A stretch of DNA of 64,000 bases from Planotetraspora thailandica (GTDB taxonomy: Bacteria; Actinomycetota; Actinomycetes; Streptosporangiales; Streptosporangiaceae): positions 372,001 through 436,000 of the forward strand of contig NZ_BOOR01000007.1 of assembly GCF_016863335.1 (NCBI RefSeq), read 5' to 3'. Under the pieces are notes generated by a model that did not search any database, was not told the origin of the DNA, and saw only the letters and a program-made list of their open reading frames with translations. The position numbers and the translations under genes were made by a program. How positions within the stretch are numbered: position 1 is the first letter of the stretch; the number at the start of each line of letters is the position of its first letter. This document shows positions 26,090 to 35,033 of this stretch, one piece after another.

Positions 26090-27523
26090 TCACTTGCGCT
26101 TCTTGGGCCGGTAGCGGCGTGGAAGGACCAGTGCGATCACCTGGATCAGCCGCCGGATCACGGGTTCACGCACGACATGGTGCAGCGGCGAGCCGTTGGG
26201 CTTGCGGTGCACGCCCTCGGCCTGCCGCCGCGACGGCTGCGTGCGCGAGGACTGGACACGCGAGGGCGCGCCACTCGACGTCCGCGACGACTGCGCACGT
26301 GCACCGTCGGCCCGCGACGCCTGCTGCCCAGACGCCTGCTGTCCAACGGGTTGCGGCCCGGGAGCCTGGGCGCGCGTACCCGATCCGCCCGGGCCCTGCG
26401 GCAGCGTCCGGTGCGGGCCGGAGTCTCGCGGGTCGCGCTGGCGCCCCTGCGGCGCCACCCGCGGCTGCGGCCGGGCGTCCGCGCGGTGCTGCCCGCGATG
26501 GGACGGCTTACGCAGCGCGGCGGACGCCATGGGCGCCTCCGGCGTGGCGACCGGGGGAGCGGGCGACGCGGGAGCGCCGCCCGGGGCGAGCGCAGCGGGT
26601 ACGGCCGACGGAGGCGTGGGCCGCGCCGGCGTGTAATGCGGGCTGACGTCCTCGATCGTGCCTCCGGCGGCGATCCTGCCGAGGAGGTAGGCCGCGTGGA
26701 CTCCGTCGAGACGGGCGGCCGGGTCGATCTGGAGCAGCCCGCGAAGGATGGGCGCGAGCGGGCCCGCCCGCTCCATCGGGATGGGCGCCCCGCTGGTCAG
26801 CGCGGCCAGGGCGGCGGCTGCCGTACGGCGGCCGTGCAGGCCGCGTCCCTCCACGGCGGTGTAGAGCGTCGCGCCGAGCGACCACAGGTCGGCGGCGGAG
26901 CTCGCCTTGTCGCCGAGGACGCGCTCCGGCGCGATGTATCCGGCCGAGCCGAGCACGATGCCCGCCTGCGTGAGGGGAATGTCGCCTTCGAGGGCGGCCA
27001 GCCCGAAGTCGGTCAGCACGGCCCGGTCCTGGGTGACCAGCACGTTGCTGGGCTTGACGTCGCGGTGGAGGATGCCCTTGGCGTGCACGGCGCGCAGCGC
27101 GCCCAGCACCTGCCTGCCGATGTCGGCCACGAGGCGCGGGTGCAGCGGGCCGTCCCGCTTGATGATCTCTTCGAGCGACTGGGCCTTCAGGAGCTCCATG
27201 ACGATCCACGGGCGGTCGTCCTCGGTGACCACGTCGAAGACGGTGATGACCGAGGGATGGGCCACCATGGCGGTGGCCCGCCCCTCCCGTTCGGTGCGCG
27301 CGCACAACTCGGCCCGCAACTCCTCGTCGAGCACGAGGGGCAGCCGGACCTCTTTGACAGCGACGTCGCGGTCGAGAAGTTCGTCCCGGGCGCGCCAAAC
27401 GGTTCCCATGCCGCCGCGGCCTACCGGTTCTATGAGCCGGTAGCGCGCGGCTAACTGGTATCCGGATGGCGCACGCATGGGTGGCAGCTTACCGATTCGT
27501 GCCACATGACCTGTAGAGACCAT
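26090..27523 (-). CDS. Serine/threonine protein kinase, soluble, with basic C-terminus
   Basis: Second Hanks-type kinase, 477 residues from the longest start. Kinase domain: GRGGMGTVW, VAVKEV (Lys57), HRDVKPSN (Asp155), TDFGLAA, GSAGYIAPERVLG. After about residue 310 the chain is Pro/Gln/Arg-rich and ends in RRYRPKKRK, with a hydrophobic stretch (VIRRLIQVIALVL) too short to be sure of membrane insertion. A start at 27478 (MRAPSGYQ) is also plausible: it lies 7 nt after TAAGCT, a leaderless arrangement. It is upstream of the other kinase gene on the same strand. Confidence 0.9.
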   Translation of the reverse strand: MVSTGHVARIGKLPPMRAPSGYQLAARYRLIEPVGRGGMGTVWRARDELLDRDVAVKEVRLPLVLDEELRAELCARTEREGRATAMVAHPSVITVFDVVTEDDRPWIVMELLKAQSLEEIIKRDGPLHPRLVADIGRQVLGALRAVHAKGILHRDVKPSNVLVTQDRAVLTDFGLAALEGDIPLTQAGIVLGSAGYIAPERVLGDKASSAADLWSLGATLYTAVEGRGLHGRRTAAAALAALTSGAPIPMERAGPLAPILRGLLQIDPAARLDGVHAAYLLGRIAAGGTIEDVSPHYTPARPTPPSAVPAALAPGGAPASPAPPVATPEAPMASAALRKPSHRGQHRADARPQPRVAPQGRQRDPRDSGPHRTLPQGPGGSGTRAQAPGPQPVGQQASGQQASRADGARAQSSRTSSGAPSRVQSSRTQPSRRQAEGVHRKPNGSPLHHVVREPVIRRLIQVIALVLPRRYRPKKRK

Positions 27524-27577
27524 GCCGGGAAATTGTTGAGATCTTCTGTCAAATGTTCTGACTTTATGTTCGAGAAG

Positions 27578-29230
27578 TCAGCGGCGGCCGATGGTGAGCA
27601 CCGGTCCCGTGGTGTCGGCGAAGAAATCCTCTCCCTTGTCGTCGACCACGATGAAGGCCGGGAAATCGACGACCTCGATCTTCCAGACGGCCTCCATGCC
27701 CAGCTCGGGGTATTCGAGGACCTCCACCTTCTTGATGCAGTCCTGCGCCAGGCGGGCGGCGGGGCCGCCGATCGACCCGAGGTAGAAGCCCCCGTGCTCG
27801 CGGCACGCGTCGGTGACCTGCTTGGACCGGTTGCCCTTGGCCAGCATCACCATGGACCCGCCCGCGGCCTGGAACCGCTCCACGTAGGAGTCCATGCGCC
27901 CGGCCGTGGTCGGGCCGAACGACCCGGAGGCGTACCCTTCCGGCGTCTTGGCCGGTCCCGCGTAGTAGACCGCGTGATCCTTCATGTACTGAGGCATCTC
28001 ACCGCCGTCGTCGAGCAGTTCGGCGATCTTCGCGTGGGCGATGTCGCGGGCGACGACAAGGGGGCCGGTGAGGGAGAGGCGCGTCTTGACGGGATATTTC
28101 GTGAGCTCGGCGAGGACCTCGCTCATCGGGCGGTTGAGGTCGACGGCGACGACGTCGTCCGAGAGGTGCTCGTCGGTCGTGTCGGGAAGGAACCGGGCCG
28201 GGTCGGTCTCCAGTTGCTCCAGGAAGACGCCCTCGGGGGTGATCTTCGCCAGGGCCTGCCGGTCGGCGCTGCAGCTGACCGCGATCGCGACAGGGCAGGA
28301 CGCGCCGTGCCGGGGCAGGCGGATCACCCGGACGTCGTGGCAGAAGTACTTGCCGCCGAACTGCGCGCCGATGCCGAGCTTCTGGGTGAGCTCGAAGACC
28401 TTCTTCTCCAGCTCCAGGTCGCGGAAGCCGTGGCCGCTCGTGGACCCCTCGGTCGGGATGGAGTCCAGGTAACGCGCCGAGGCGTACTTGGCCGTCTTGA
28501 GCGCGAACTCGGCGCTGGTGCCGCCCACCACGATCGCCAGATGGTACGGCGGGCAGGCGGCGGTGCCGAGCGAGCGGATCTTCTCCTCGAGGAACTGCAG
28601 CATGCGCTTCTCGTTGAGGACGGCCTTGGTTTCCTGGTAGAGGAACGACTTGTTGGCCGAGCCGCCGCCCTTGGCCATGAACAGCAGCTTGTACTCGTCC
28701 GCGTGGCCCCCGGGGTCCTCGGCGTACAGCTCGATCTGGGCGGGCAGGTTGTTGCCGGTGTTCTTCTCGTCCCACATGGTCAGCGGGGCCATCTGCGAGT
28801 AGCGCAGGTTCAGCTTGGTGTACGCGTCGTACACGCCGCGGCTGACGTGCTCGGCGTCGCGCCCGTCGGTGAGGACGTGCCTGCCCCGCTTGCCCATGAC
28901 GATCGCGGTGCCGGTGTCCTGGCACATCGGGAGCACCCCGCCCGCCGAGATGCTCGCGTTCTTCAGCAGGTCGAGCGCCACGAAACGGTCGTTGCCGCTC
29001 GACTCGGGGTCGTCGACGATCTTCCGGAGCTGTGCGAGGTGGGATGAGCGGAGGTAGTGGGAGATGTCATGAACGGCGGTCTCCGTGAGCAGGCGCAGGG
29101 CCTCCGGGTCGACCTCCAGGAACCTCCGCCCGGCGGCCTCGGTGACGCGCACCCCCTCGGTGGTGATCAGGCGGTATTCGGTTTCGTCCGGGCCCAGTGG
29201 CAACAGGTCGGTGTAGTCGAACTCCGGCAT
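27578..29230 (-). CDS. Class I fumarate hydratase (iron-sulfur)
   Basis: Oxygen-sensitive [4Fe-4S] fumarase of 550 residues with fused alpha and beta regions. Alpha region: [72 protein letters not shown]. Beta region: [71 protein letters not shown]. The Cys residues match the cluster ligands. ATG 29230 is preferred to the upstream TTG because [13 protein letters not shown] is the usual N-terminus. It is redundant with the FumC encoded 3 kb away. Confidence 0.95.
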   Translation of the reverse strand: MPEFDYTDLLPLGPDETEYRLITTEGVRVTEAAGRRFLEVDPEALRLLTETAVHDISHYLRSSHLAQLRKIVDDPESSGNDRFVALDLLKNASISAGGVLPMCQDTGTAIVMGKRGRHVLTDGRDAEHVSRGVYDAYTKLNLRYSQMAPLTMWDEKNTGNNLPAQIELYAEDPGGHADEYKLLFMAKGGGSANKSFLYQETKAVLNEKRMLQFLEEKIRSLGTAACPPYHLAIVVGGTSAEFALKTAKYASARYLDSIPTEGSTSGHGFRDLELEKKVFELTQKLGIGAQFGGKYFCHDVRVIRLPRHGASCPVAIAVSCSADRQALAKITPEGVFLEQLETDPARFLPDTTDEHLSDDVVAVDLNRPMSEVLAELTKYPVKTRLSLTGPLVVARDIAHAKIAELLDDGGEMPQYMKDHAVYYAGPAKTPEGYASGSFGPTTAGRMDSYVERFQAAGGSMVMLAKGNRSKQVTDACREHGGFYLGSIGGPAARLAQDCIKKVEVLEYPELGMEAVWKIEVVDFPAFIVVDDKGEDFFADTTGPVLTIGRR

Positions 29231-29366
29231 TTCCTCGGTCCCTTGCCTCTCAGCGGTTTCCTCCAAAGCGTACGGCCTTCGCTGCGCTCCAAGTTTTGAG
29301 CGGATTTATAGGTCTATATGTGTATAAAACGGGATAAATTTCACGTGAGAAGACAAGGAGGCGGCC

Positions 29367-29513
29367 ATGAGCGGCGGAGTCCTGATAATGATCTTCTTTG
29401 GTGCGGGAATCATGGTCGCGCTGGCGTTCTCGCTGCTCGCTCTCGTGCTGCACGAACTCCACGACGAACGCTCGAACCGGTCGTCCGCAGTCCGAACACG
29501 ATCCCGGCGATGA
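29367..29513 (+). CDS. Small single-pass membrane protein (48 residues)
   Basis: Starts at ATG 29367 with a perfect AAGGAGG six bases upstream. The product has a hydrophobic helix (residues 5-28: VLIMIFFGAGIMVALAFSLL onward) and then a charged, basic tail (HELHDERSNR...RTRSRR). The last 104 bp overlap the convergent EamA transporter gene. The strong ribosome binding site and clear topology argue for a real gene. No function is known to me; small proteins of this shape often modify a larger membrane partner. Confidence 0.5.
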   Translation: MSGGVLIMIFFGAGIMVALAFSLLALVLHELHDERSNRSSAVRTRSRR

Positions 29514-30369
29514 CGATCACGGCCCCGGCGAGGTCGGCGGCCGACGGCACACCCAGGCCGATCACCACCGAGGCTGTGATCGCCCCGATGGGGATCATTC
29601 CGGCGAACAGTCCGGCCCGGTCGGGTCCGAGCCGGGGCAGCGCGGTGTACCAGAGGACGAACGGCACCGTCGTCACGATCACCGCCAGATAACCCAGTCC
29701 GGCCGCCTCCGCGGCCGTGGGCATCCTGAACATCGTGTCCCCGTCCACGACCAGCCCGATGACCAGGAGGAACGGCACGGCCAGCGCCGTCGAGTAGGCC
29801 GATGTCCTGACCGCTCCCAGCGTGGGCAGCAGCGGCAGCGAGAGCAGGGAGAAGCACAGTTCGCAGGTGACGGCGCCGAGCGACCACAACAGGCCCGCGA
29901 GGTTGCCGCTGCCGAGCCCCACCACGAGGACGGCTCCCGACACCACGATCAGCGCCGCGACGACCGTCCGGAGCGACGGGCGGGACGGCCCCGACCCCTC
30001 GGCGAGCGGGCCGAGCAGCGCCAGCGCCAGCGGCACGGTCGCCAGCACCGTCCCGACCAGGGCGGGCCCCGACGCCCGGGTCGCCTCGATCACGCACACG
30101 TTGAAGATCACCAGGCCGGTCAGCGACAGGGCGCACAGCAGCCCCCACGCGGCCGGCCCCAGCCGTGCCGGCCGTATGGGCCTACCGATCCGGACGACGA
30201 CGAAGAAGATCACTGCGGCGATCGCGTAACGCACGGCCTGCCCGCCGTACAACGGATAGCCGTCGACGACGTCGGAGACGGCGGCCAGAGTCCCGACCAT
30301 GAACATCGCCGCGGTGGCTGCGGCGGCCGCCTTCCCCTGGCCGGAGGCGGTTCTGGCAACGGAGGTCAC
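29410..30369 (-). CDS. EamA/DMT family transporter
   Basis: Ten-helix drug/metabolite exporter-like protein of 319 residues, with two EamA repeats (first ends near RTVVAALIVVSGAVLVVGLG; second contains LGYLAVIVTTVPFVLWYTAL and LGPDRAGLFAGMIPIGAITA). The C-terminal ~25 residues are Arg-rich and overlap the small opposite-strand gene. It is divergent from a MocR regulator, with direct CCAAT repeats between them, and MocR proteins often control adjacent exporters. It starts at GTG 30369, 8 nt after TAGCAT. Confidence 0.85.
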   Translation of the reverse strand: MTSVARTASGQGKAAAAATAAMFMVGTLAAVSDVVDGYPLYGGQAVRYAIAAVIFFVVVRIGRPIRPARLGPAAWGLLCALSLTGLVIFNVCVIEATRASGPALVGTVLATVPLALALLGPLAEGSGPSRPSLRTVVAALIVVSGAVLVVGLGSGNLAGLLWSLGAVTCELCFSLLSLPLLPTLGAVRTSAYSTALAVPFLLVIGLVVDGDTMFRMPTAAEAAGLGYLAVIVTTVPFVLWYTALPRLGPDRAGLFAGMIPIGAITASVVIGLGVPSAADLAGAVIVIAGIVFGLRTTGSSVRRGVRAARERAARTPARP

Positions 30370-30388
30370 AGGTGGAGATGCTAGGAAG

Positions 30389-30440
30389 CCAATGGTTCAC
30401 TGAATCAGTCCAATCGGGCGGCGAAATCGGGTACCAATGG
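30389..30440. promoter_or_regulatory. Three direct CCAAT-type repeats between EamA and MocR genes
   Basis: CCAATGG (30389-30395), CCAATCGG (30410-30417) and CCAATGG (30434-30440) occur in the same orientation, 21 and 24 bp apart. The last overlaps the MocR ATG. MocR/PdxR regulators bind direct repeats, so these are candidate operators. Confidence 0.45.
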
Positions 30441-31810
30441 CGGATCTCCATCTCACACTCGACCGGGCCGCCGGCGGGCTCGCCGGGCAGATCGCCCGCG
30501 AGCTGAGAGCGTCGATCAGGTCGGGACGGCTGGCCCAGGGCACTCGCCTCCCGGCGAGCCGCGATCTCGCGAGAGACCTCGGCCTGTCGCGTGGCGTCGT
30601 CGTCGAGGCCTACGAGCAGCTCGTCGCCGAGGGGTTCCTGGAGGCGAGGGTCGGCGTGGGCACCCGGGTCGCCGCTGCGCCGAGCAGGCCGCAGGCGGCG
30701 GAGCGGCCGGAAGCCGCCTCCTACTACGGGCACCGCCCGACCTCGCCCGACCTGGCGTCCTTCCCCCGCCGGTTGTGGCTGGCCGCCATCAGGCACGTCC
30801 TCGCGACGGCTCCCAACGACGCGCTTGATTACGGCGATCCGGGCGGGGTCCTCGAGCTGCGTGAACAGTTGGCGTCCTATTTGCGTAGGGTGCGCGCCGC
30901 GGATGCGGCGCCGGAGAACGTGGTGGTCGTCACCGGCATGGCGCAGGGACTCAGCCTGGTCGTGCGCGTCCTGGCCGAGCGGGCGGGGCGCGACGTGGTC
31001 CTGGCGGTGGAGGACCCCACGAGCCCCCGCCAGCTCCCGCTGCTCGCCCGCGCCGGGGCGGACATGGTCGGGGTGCCGGTCGACGACGAGGGCATCGTCG
31101 TCGGCGATCTCGCGAAGACCGGGGCCGAGGTCGTGCTCCTCACGCCCGCCCACCAGTACCCGACGGGCGTCGTGCTCTCACCACGCCGCCGGGCCGAGGT
31201 GATCGCCTGGGCGGCGGAATCGGGCGCGCTGGTGCTGGAGGACGACTACGACGCCGACTTCCGGTTCGACCGGGAGCCGGTGGGCTGCCTGCAGGGGCTC
31301 GCGCCCGACCGGGTGGTGCTCGCGGGCAGCGTCAGCAAGGCGCTCGCCCCCGGCCTGCGGCTCGGCTGGCTCGTGGCCCCGCCCGCCCTCGCCCGGTCCG
31401 TACGGCAGGCCAGGGGCGAGCTCGACCTGGGCTCGCCGGTCATCGACCAGCACGCCCTCGCCCACCTCATCGCGTCCGGCGGTTACGACAGGCACCTGCG
31501 CCGCATGCGCAGGGAGTACCGGACCCGCAGGGACGCGATGACGGCCGCCCTCGCCGAGCACCTCCCTGAGATCGCCGTCCACGGGATCTCCGCCGGGCTC
31601 CACCTCTACGCCGAGATGCCCGACGGCCGGCAGGAGGTGATCGCGGAGGCGGCCCGGGCGGCGGGGCTGAGCGTCGACCCGGTGACCAGGAACGGCGGGG
31701 GAGCCGCGCATGCGCTCGTCATCGGATTCGCCCGCCTGCCGGCCCATCGCATCCGAAAGGCCGTGGAGGAGGTCGCCTCCCGGGCCGGCCGGAACGCCGG
31801 GACACGTTGA
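30437..31810 (+). CDS. MocR/PdxR-type GntR regulator with aminotransferase domain
   Basis: Chimeric transcription factor of 457 residues. An N-terminal GntR winged helix (about 10-75: LAGQIARELRASIRSGRLAQ, then RDLGLSRGVVVEAYEQLVAE) is fused to a fold-type I PLP domain (about 110-450). PLP Lys301 lies in GSVSKALAPGLRLGW, and VLEDDYDADFRFDR is the cofactor Asp region. Such proteins sense pyridoxal phosphate or amino compounds. It probably regulates itself and the divergent EamA transporter. Its ATG lies inside a CCAATGG repeat, implying tight autoregulation. Confidence 0.9.
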   Translation: MADLHLTLDRAAGGLAGQIARELRASIRSGRLAQGTRLPASRDLARDLGLSRGVVVEAYEQLVAEGFLEARVGVGTRVAAAPSRPQAAERPEAASYYGHRPTSPDLASFPRRLWLAAIRHVLATAPNDALDYGDPGGVLELREQLASYLRRVRAADAAPENVVVVTGMAQGLSLVVRVLAERAGRDVVLAVEDPTSPRQLPLLARAGADMVGVPVDDEGIVVGDLAKTGAEVVLLTPAHQYPTGVVLSPRRRAEVIAWAAESGALVLEDDYDADFRFDREPVGCLQGLAPDRVVLAGSVSKALAPGLRLGWLVAPPALARSVRQARGELDLGSPVIDQHALAHLIASGGYDRHLRRMRREYRTRRDAMTAALAEHLPEIAVHGISAGLHLYAEMPDGRQEVIAEAARAAGLSVDPVTRNGGGAAHALVIGFARLPAHRIRKAVEEVASRAGRNAGTR

Positions 31811-31914
31811 CGAGGCCGGCGCGTCGTAACCGGTGTACGCGGTCTCGTGGCGGGCAGGGCGCTGCTGTACCCACCGGAACCCACCGGACGACATAGCCCG
31901 GCAGGAGCCGCCAC

Positions 31915-32730
31915 ATGACCCACATCCCGTTCGGAACGGCGTCCGCCGGCGCGTGGTCGGTGGAGATCACGCCGGAGTCGGCCGCGTGGGACTACTGCGG
32001 CCTGCGCGTGCTCGACCTGGACGGCGACACCGTCGAGTTCGGCACCGGACAGGACGAGATGCTCGTGGTGCCGCTGTCGGGCGCGTGCCAGGTCGAGGTG
32101 GACGGCGAGCGTCTCACCCTGGCCGGGCGCCCGTCGGTGTTCGCGGGCGTCACCGACTTCGCCTACCTCCCCGTCGCGGCCACTGCGCGGATCACCGGCA
32201 GGGGCCGCATGGCGCTCCCCTCGGCCAGGGCGGCCCGGCGGCTGCCGGTGCGGTACGGCCCGGCCTCCGAGGTGCCCGTGGAGATCAGGGGCGCGGGTCG
32301 GGCGAGCCGCCAGGTCAACGACTTCTGCGCGCCGGAGGCCTTCGACTGCGACAGGCTGGTCGCCGTCGAGGTGCTCACGCCGGGCGGCAACTGGTCGTCG
32401 TATCCGCCGCACAAGCACGACACCGCCGGGGAGGGCGAGGCCGTGCTGGAGGAGATCTACTACTTCGAGGGCGGCCCCGGCTACCAGCGCGTGTACGGCA
32501 CGCACGAGGTGCTCGCCGAGGTGGGCGGCGGTGACGTGGTGCTGGTGCCGCGCGGATATCACGGCCCGTCGATGGCGGCCCCCGGCTACGACCTCTACTA
32601 CCTCAACGTGCTGGCGGGGCCGGGGGACAAGCGCTCGATGGCCTTCCGCGACGACCCGCGGCACGCCTGGATCCGCTCCTCGTGGGCCGGGCAGCCGATC
32701 GACCCGAGGCTGCCCTTCGGGCCCGCCTGA
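31915..32730 (+). CDS. iolB: 5-deoxy-glucuronate isomerase
   Basis: myo-Inositol catabolic enzyme converting 5-deoxy-D-glucuronate to 2-deoxy-5-keto-D-gluconate. The 271-residue protein has the KduI/IolB bicupin fold with metal ligands in PPHKHD, EEIYYFE and VPRGYHG, and the closing motif FRDDPRHAWIRSSW. AGGAG precedes ATG 31915. No other inositol genes are adjacent, which is unusual since iolB normally lies in an iol cluster; a full pathway may be elsewhere or this copy may be an orphan. A strong hairpin overlaps its stop codon. Confidence 0.9.
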   Translation: MTHIPFGTASAGAWSVEITPESAAWDYCGLRVLDLDGDTVEFGTGQDEMLVVPLSGACQVEVDGERLTLAGRPSVFAGVTDFAYLPVAATARITGRGRMALPSARAARRLPVRYGPASEVPVEIRGAGRASRQVNDFCAPEAFDCDRLVAVEVLTPGGNWSSYPPHKHDTAGEGEAVLEEIYYFEGGPGYQRVYGTHEVLAEVGGGDVVLVPRGYHGPSMAAPGYDLYYLNVLAGPGDKRSMAFRDDPRHAWIRSSWAGQPIDPRLPFGPA

Positions 32731-32748
32731 GGTGCGCTCAGGCGGGCC
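32720..32748. terminator. Bidirectional terminator hairpin between iolB and the MFS gene
   Basis: GGCCCGCCTGAG (32720-32731) and CTCAGGCGGGCC (32737-32748) form a perfect 12-bp stem with a 5-nt loop. It covers the iolB stop codon and lies 18 bp beyond the convergent transporter's stop. Confidence 0.75.
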
Positions 32749-32766
32749 TGGCTAACAGGCCCCAGC

Positions 32767-33948
32767 TCACGACGTGGCGGTGGCCGTGACCGCGGGAGCC
32801 GTACGCGGCTCGAAGCCCCGCGCGAGGATGATGATCACGGCGGCGAGCACCAGGGGAGCGGCGAACGCGATCCGGTAGTCGGCGGCCTCGGCGATGCCCC
32901 CGACCAGGGCGGCGCCGACGATGAAGCCCACGTAGTTGAACATGTTGACCCAGGCGATGGCCTGACCGGTCCCGGCCGGGTCGAGGCGTCCCGCCGCGGA
33001 GAACGACTGTGGCGCCACGACCGACAGGCCGATGCCGGTGAGGGCGAAGCCGGCGATGGCGAGGGGTTCGTTCGGGGCGAGCACGATCGCGACGAAGCCC
33101 AGTGTGGCGACGGCCGCGCCGAGCCGCACGATCATGGCGGGCCCCCATCTGCGGACCGCGAGGTCGCCGCCGATCCTGACCACGAACGTCGTCGCCTGGT
33201 ACGCACCCAGAGCCAGCGGCACCACGGCCGCCGACGCCTTCATGATCTTGTCCATGAAGACGGATCCGTAGTTGGAGATCGACGAGTCGCCCACGTAGAG
33301 GAAGGCCATCGCCAGGCAGAGCGGGATGACCGCCTTCCACGGGATCGAGGGGCCGGTCTGGGCGGCCTCCACCTCGACGTGCTCCTCCGCTGGCGTGCAG
33401 AGCCAGGCCGACGCGACCAGCGACAGGATCGCGGCGGGGGCGAGCACGATGGCGAACGTCACGGGGAGGCCCAGCCCCATGCCGCCCGCCGCGGAGGCCC
33501 ATAATGCGCCGATGACCGCCGCCGCGCTCCACGACGCGTGGAACCCGGTCAGCACGGCCCTGCCGTACCGGCGTTCCACCGTGACGCCCTGCATGTTCAT
33601 GCCCGCGTCGACGCCGCCGAGGCCGAGCCCGAACAGTACGTTGGCCGCCACGAGCATCGGGACGCTGGGGGCGAGGCCGGCGAGGAAGACGGCCGCGCAC
33701 GCCAGCGGCTGGACGACCCGCAGGATCACGCGGCTGCCGTGGCGCGAGGCCAGCGACCCCGCGATCACGCTGCCGACGCCGGCGATGACCGGGACGACGA
33801 GCAGGAGGATGGTCAGTTCGCCGTCGCTCAGCCCGTGCTTCTTCTGCAGCGCGGAGACCTGGGTGAGCAGCGTGGCGAACGTGAGGCCCTGGACGAAGAA
33901 GACGGCGAAGGTGGCGAGCCGCGCCCGCCGGTCGCGTGGAGTAGGCAC
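32767..33948 (-). CDS. MFS transporter, sugar permease-like
   Basis: Twelve-helix major facilitator of 393 residues. It shows SALQKKHGLSDGELTILLLV in the first loop, GLGLGGVDAGMNMQGVTVER and GFHASWSAAAVIGALWAS, which resemble the YbjJ/FucP-like branch. GTG 33948 is chosen because GGAGG lies 5 nt upstream; in-frame upstream codons encode no helix. It converges on iolB across the terminator. Substrate unknown. Confidence 0.87.
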   Translation of the reverse strand: MPTPRDRRARLATFAVFFVQGLTFATLLTQVSALQKKHGLSDGELTILLLVVPVIAGVGSVIAGSLASRHGSRVILRVVQPLACAAVFLAGLAPSVPMLVAANVLFGLGLGGVDAGMNMQGVTVERRYGRAVLTGFHASWSAAAVIGALWASAAGGMGLGLPVTFAIVLAPAAILSLVASAWLCTPAEEHVEVEAAQTGPSIPWKAVIPLCLAMAFLYVGDSSISNYGSVFMDKIMKASAAVVPLALGAYQATTFVVRIGGDLAVRRWGPAMIVRLGAAVATLGFVAIVLAPNEPLAIAGFALTGIGLSVVAPQSFSAAGRLDPAGTGQAIAWVNMFNYVGFIVGAALVGGIAEAADYRIAFAAPLVLAAVIIILARGFEPRTAPAVTATATS

Positions 33949-34036
33949 CGCGGCCTCCGACGAACATGAGGGGGGTTCAGGTTCCGTCAGACTAGGAGCC
34001 CCCGGCCACCTGGTCAATGGTGGGTGATCGACCGGG

Positions 34037-34708
34037 ATGGATCGGTTTAGTCTCAAAGATGTGAGCAGCGAGTCTCGACTGAGCAACCTGGTCTCCGCCT
34101 TCCTCGCCGCGCGGGTGCCGCAGTCTCCCGCCGCCGCGGAGCTGCGGGCCTCCGACGCCGACAGGGAGCGGGTGATCGCCGCCCTCGCGGAGGCCGCGGG
34201 CGACGGCAGGCTCACCCACGATGAGCACGAGGAACGGGTCGGACAAGCCTACGCCGCGAGGACGCTGGGCGACCTCGCCGCACTGACCGCCGACCTGTTG
34301 CCCCCCGAGCGCCAGCCGCTGCGGATGGACGAGCGCCCGCTGACGGCCTTCTTCCGCAGCGAGCAACGCACCGGCCGCTGGGTCGTGCCCTCCCACGTGC
34401 CCGTGACCTCGGTGGGCGGCCGGATCACCATGGACCTGTGCGAGGCTCTGCTTCAGTCGCGCCACGTCGTCGTCCAGCTGGCCGTCATGGCGGGCACGGT
34501 CACGCTGATCGTCCCCGAGGGCGTGCGCATCGTCACCGCCCCCTCCGCCCGGGTGGGTTCGGTGCGCGACGAGGTACGGCTCCCGCCGGGCGCGACCGGT
34601 CACGCCCCCGACGCGCCCGTGATCGAGCTGGCCGGGTTCGTGCTCGGCGGCAAGGTCGTCGCCCGGTCGCCCCGCCGCCCCAAGAGAAGCCTGTTCCGCC
34701 GCCCCTGA
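34037..34708 (+). CDS. DUF1707 domain protein with LiaF-like C-terminus
   Basis: Protein of 223 residues. DUF1707 domain at about 36-88: LRASDADRERVIAALAEAAG then DGRLTHDEHEERVGQAYAAR. The C-terminal part (about 110-215) has beta-rich DLCEALLQSRHVVVQLAVMA and LIVPEGVRIVTAPSARVGSV, as in cell wall-active antibiotic response (LiaF-like) domains. No membrane helix is evident, so it is probably cytoplasmic or peripheral. A start at GTG 34061, 7 nt after TAGTCT, is an alternative leaderless start. Role unknown. Confidence 0.8.
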   Translation: MDRFSLKDVSSESRLSNLVSAFLAARVPQSPAAAELRASDADRERVIAALAEAAGDGRLTHDEHEERVGQAYAARTLGDLAALTADLLPPERQPLRMDERPLTAFFRSEQRTGRWVVPSHVPVTSVGGRITMDLCEALLQSRHVVVQLAVMAGTVTLIVPEGVRIVTAPSARVGSVRDEVRLPPGATGHAPDAPVIELAGFVLGGKVVARSPRRPKRSLFRRP

Positions 34709-34733
34709 CCGTTTCGTCGGCGATCCCCGCCGA

Positions 34734-35033
34734 TCAGGCCGCCGGCGCCCGCGGACTTATGCGCACCTGCAATTCCGCGTCCAGAGCCCGGGCAAGGCGT
34801 TCGAGCACCGGCAGCGTGGGCACGGTGCCGCCGGCTTCGAAGCGCGCCACGGCCGACTGTGTCATGTCGGCCGCGGCGGCCAGCTCACTCTGGCTCCATC
34901 CACGATCTTCCCGCATCTGCCGTACGGCACGGCCGAGTTCGAAAGCCAGCCGAGTGGCCTCATACGCCTCGGCCGCGCCGGGCTCGGCCAATCGCCGCCC
35001 TCTGAGCTCGCCCCAGGAGGTTCGCTCGTTCAT
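34734..35033 (-). CDS. XRE-family antitoxin (HigA-like)
   Basis: DNA-binding protein of 99 residues with a Cro/C1-type helix-turn-helix (about 33-90: LGRAVRQMREDRGWSQSELA, AAADMTQSAVARFEAGG, PTLPVLERLARALDA). Its ATG overlaps the toxin stop by 4 bp, giving the toxin-first order typical of HigBA loci. It should neutralise the toxin and repress the operon. Confidence 0.85.
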   Translation of the reverse strand: MNERTSWGELRGRRLAEPGAAEAYEATRLAFELGRAVRQMREDRGWSQSELAAAADMTQSAVARFEAGGTVPTLPVLERLARALDAELQVRISPRAPAA

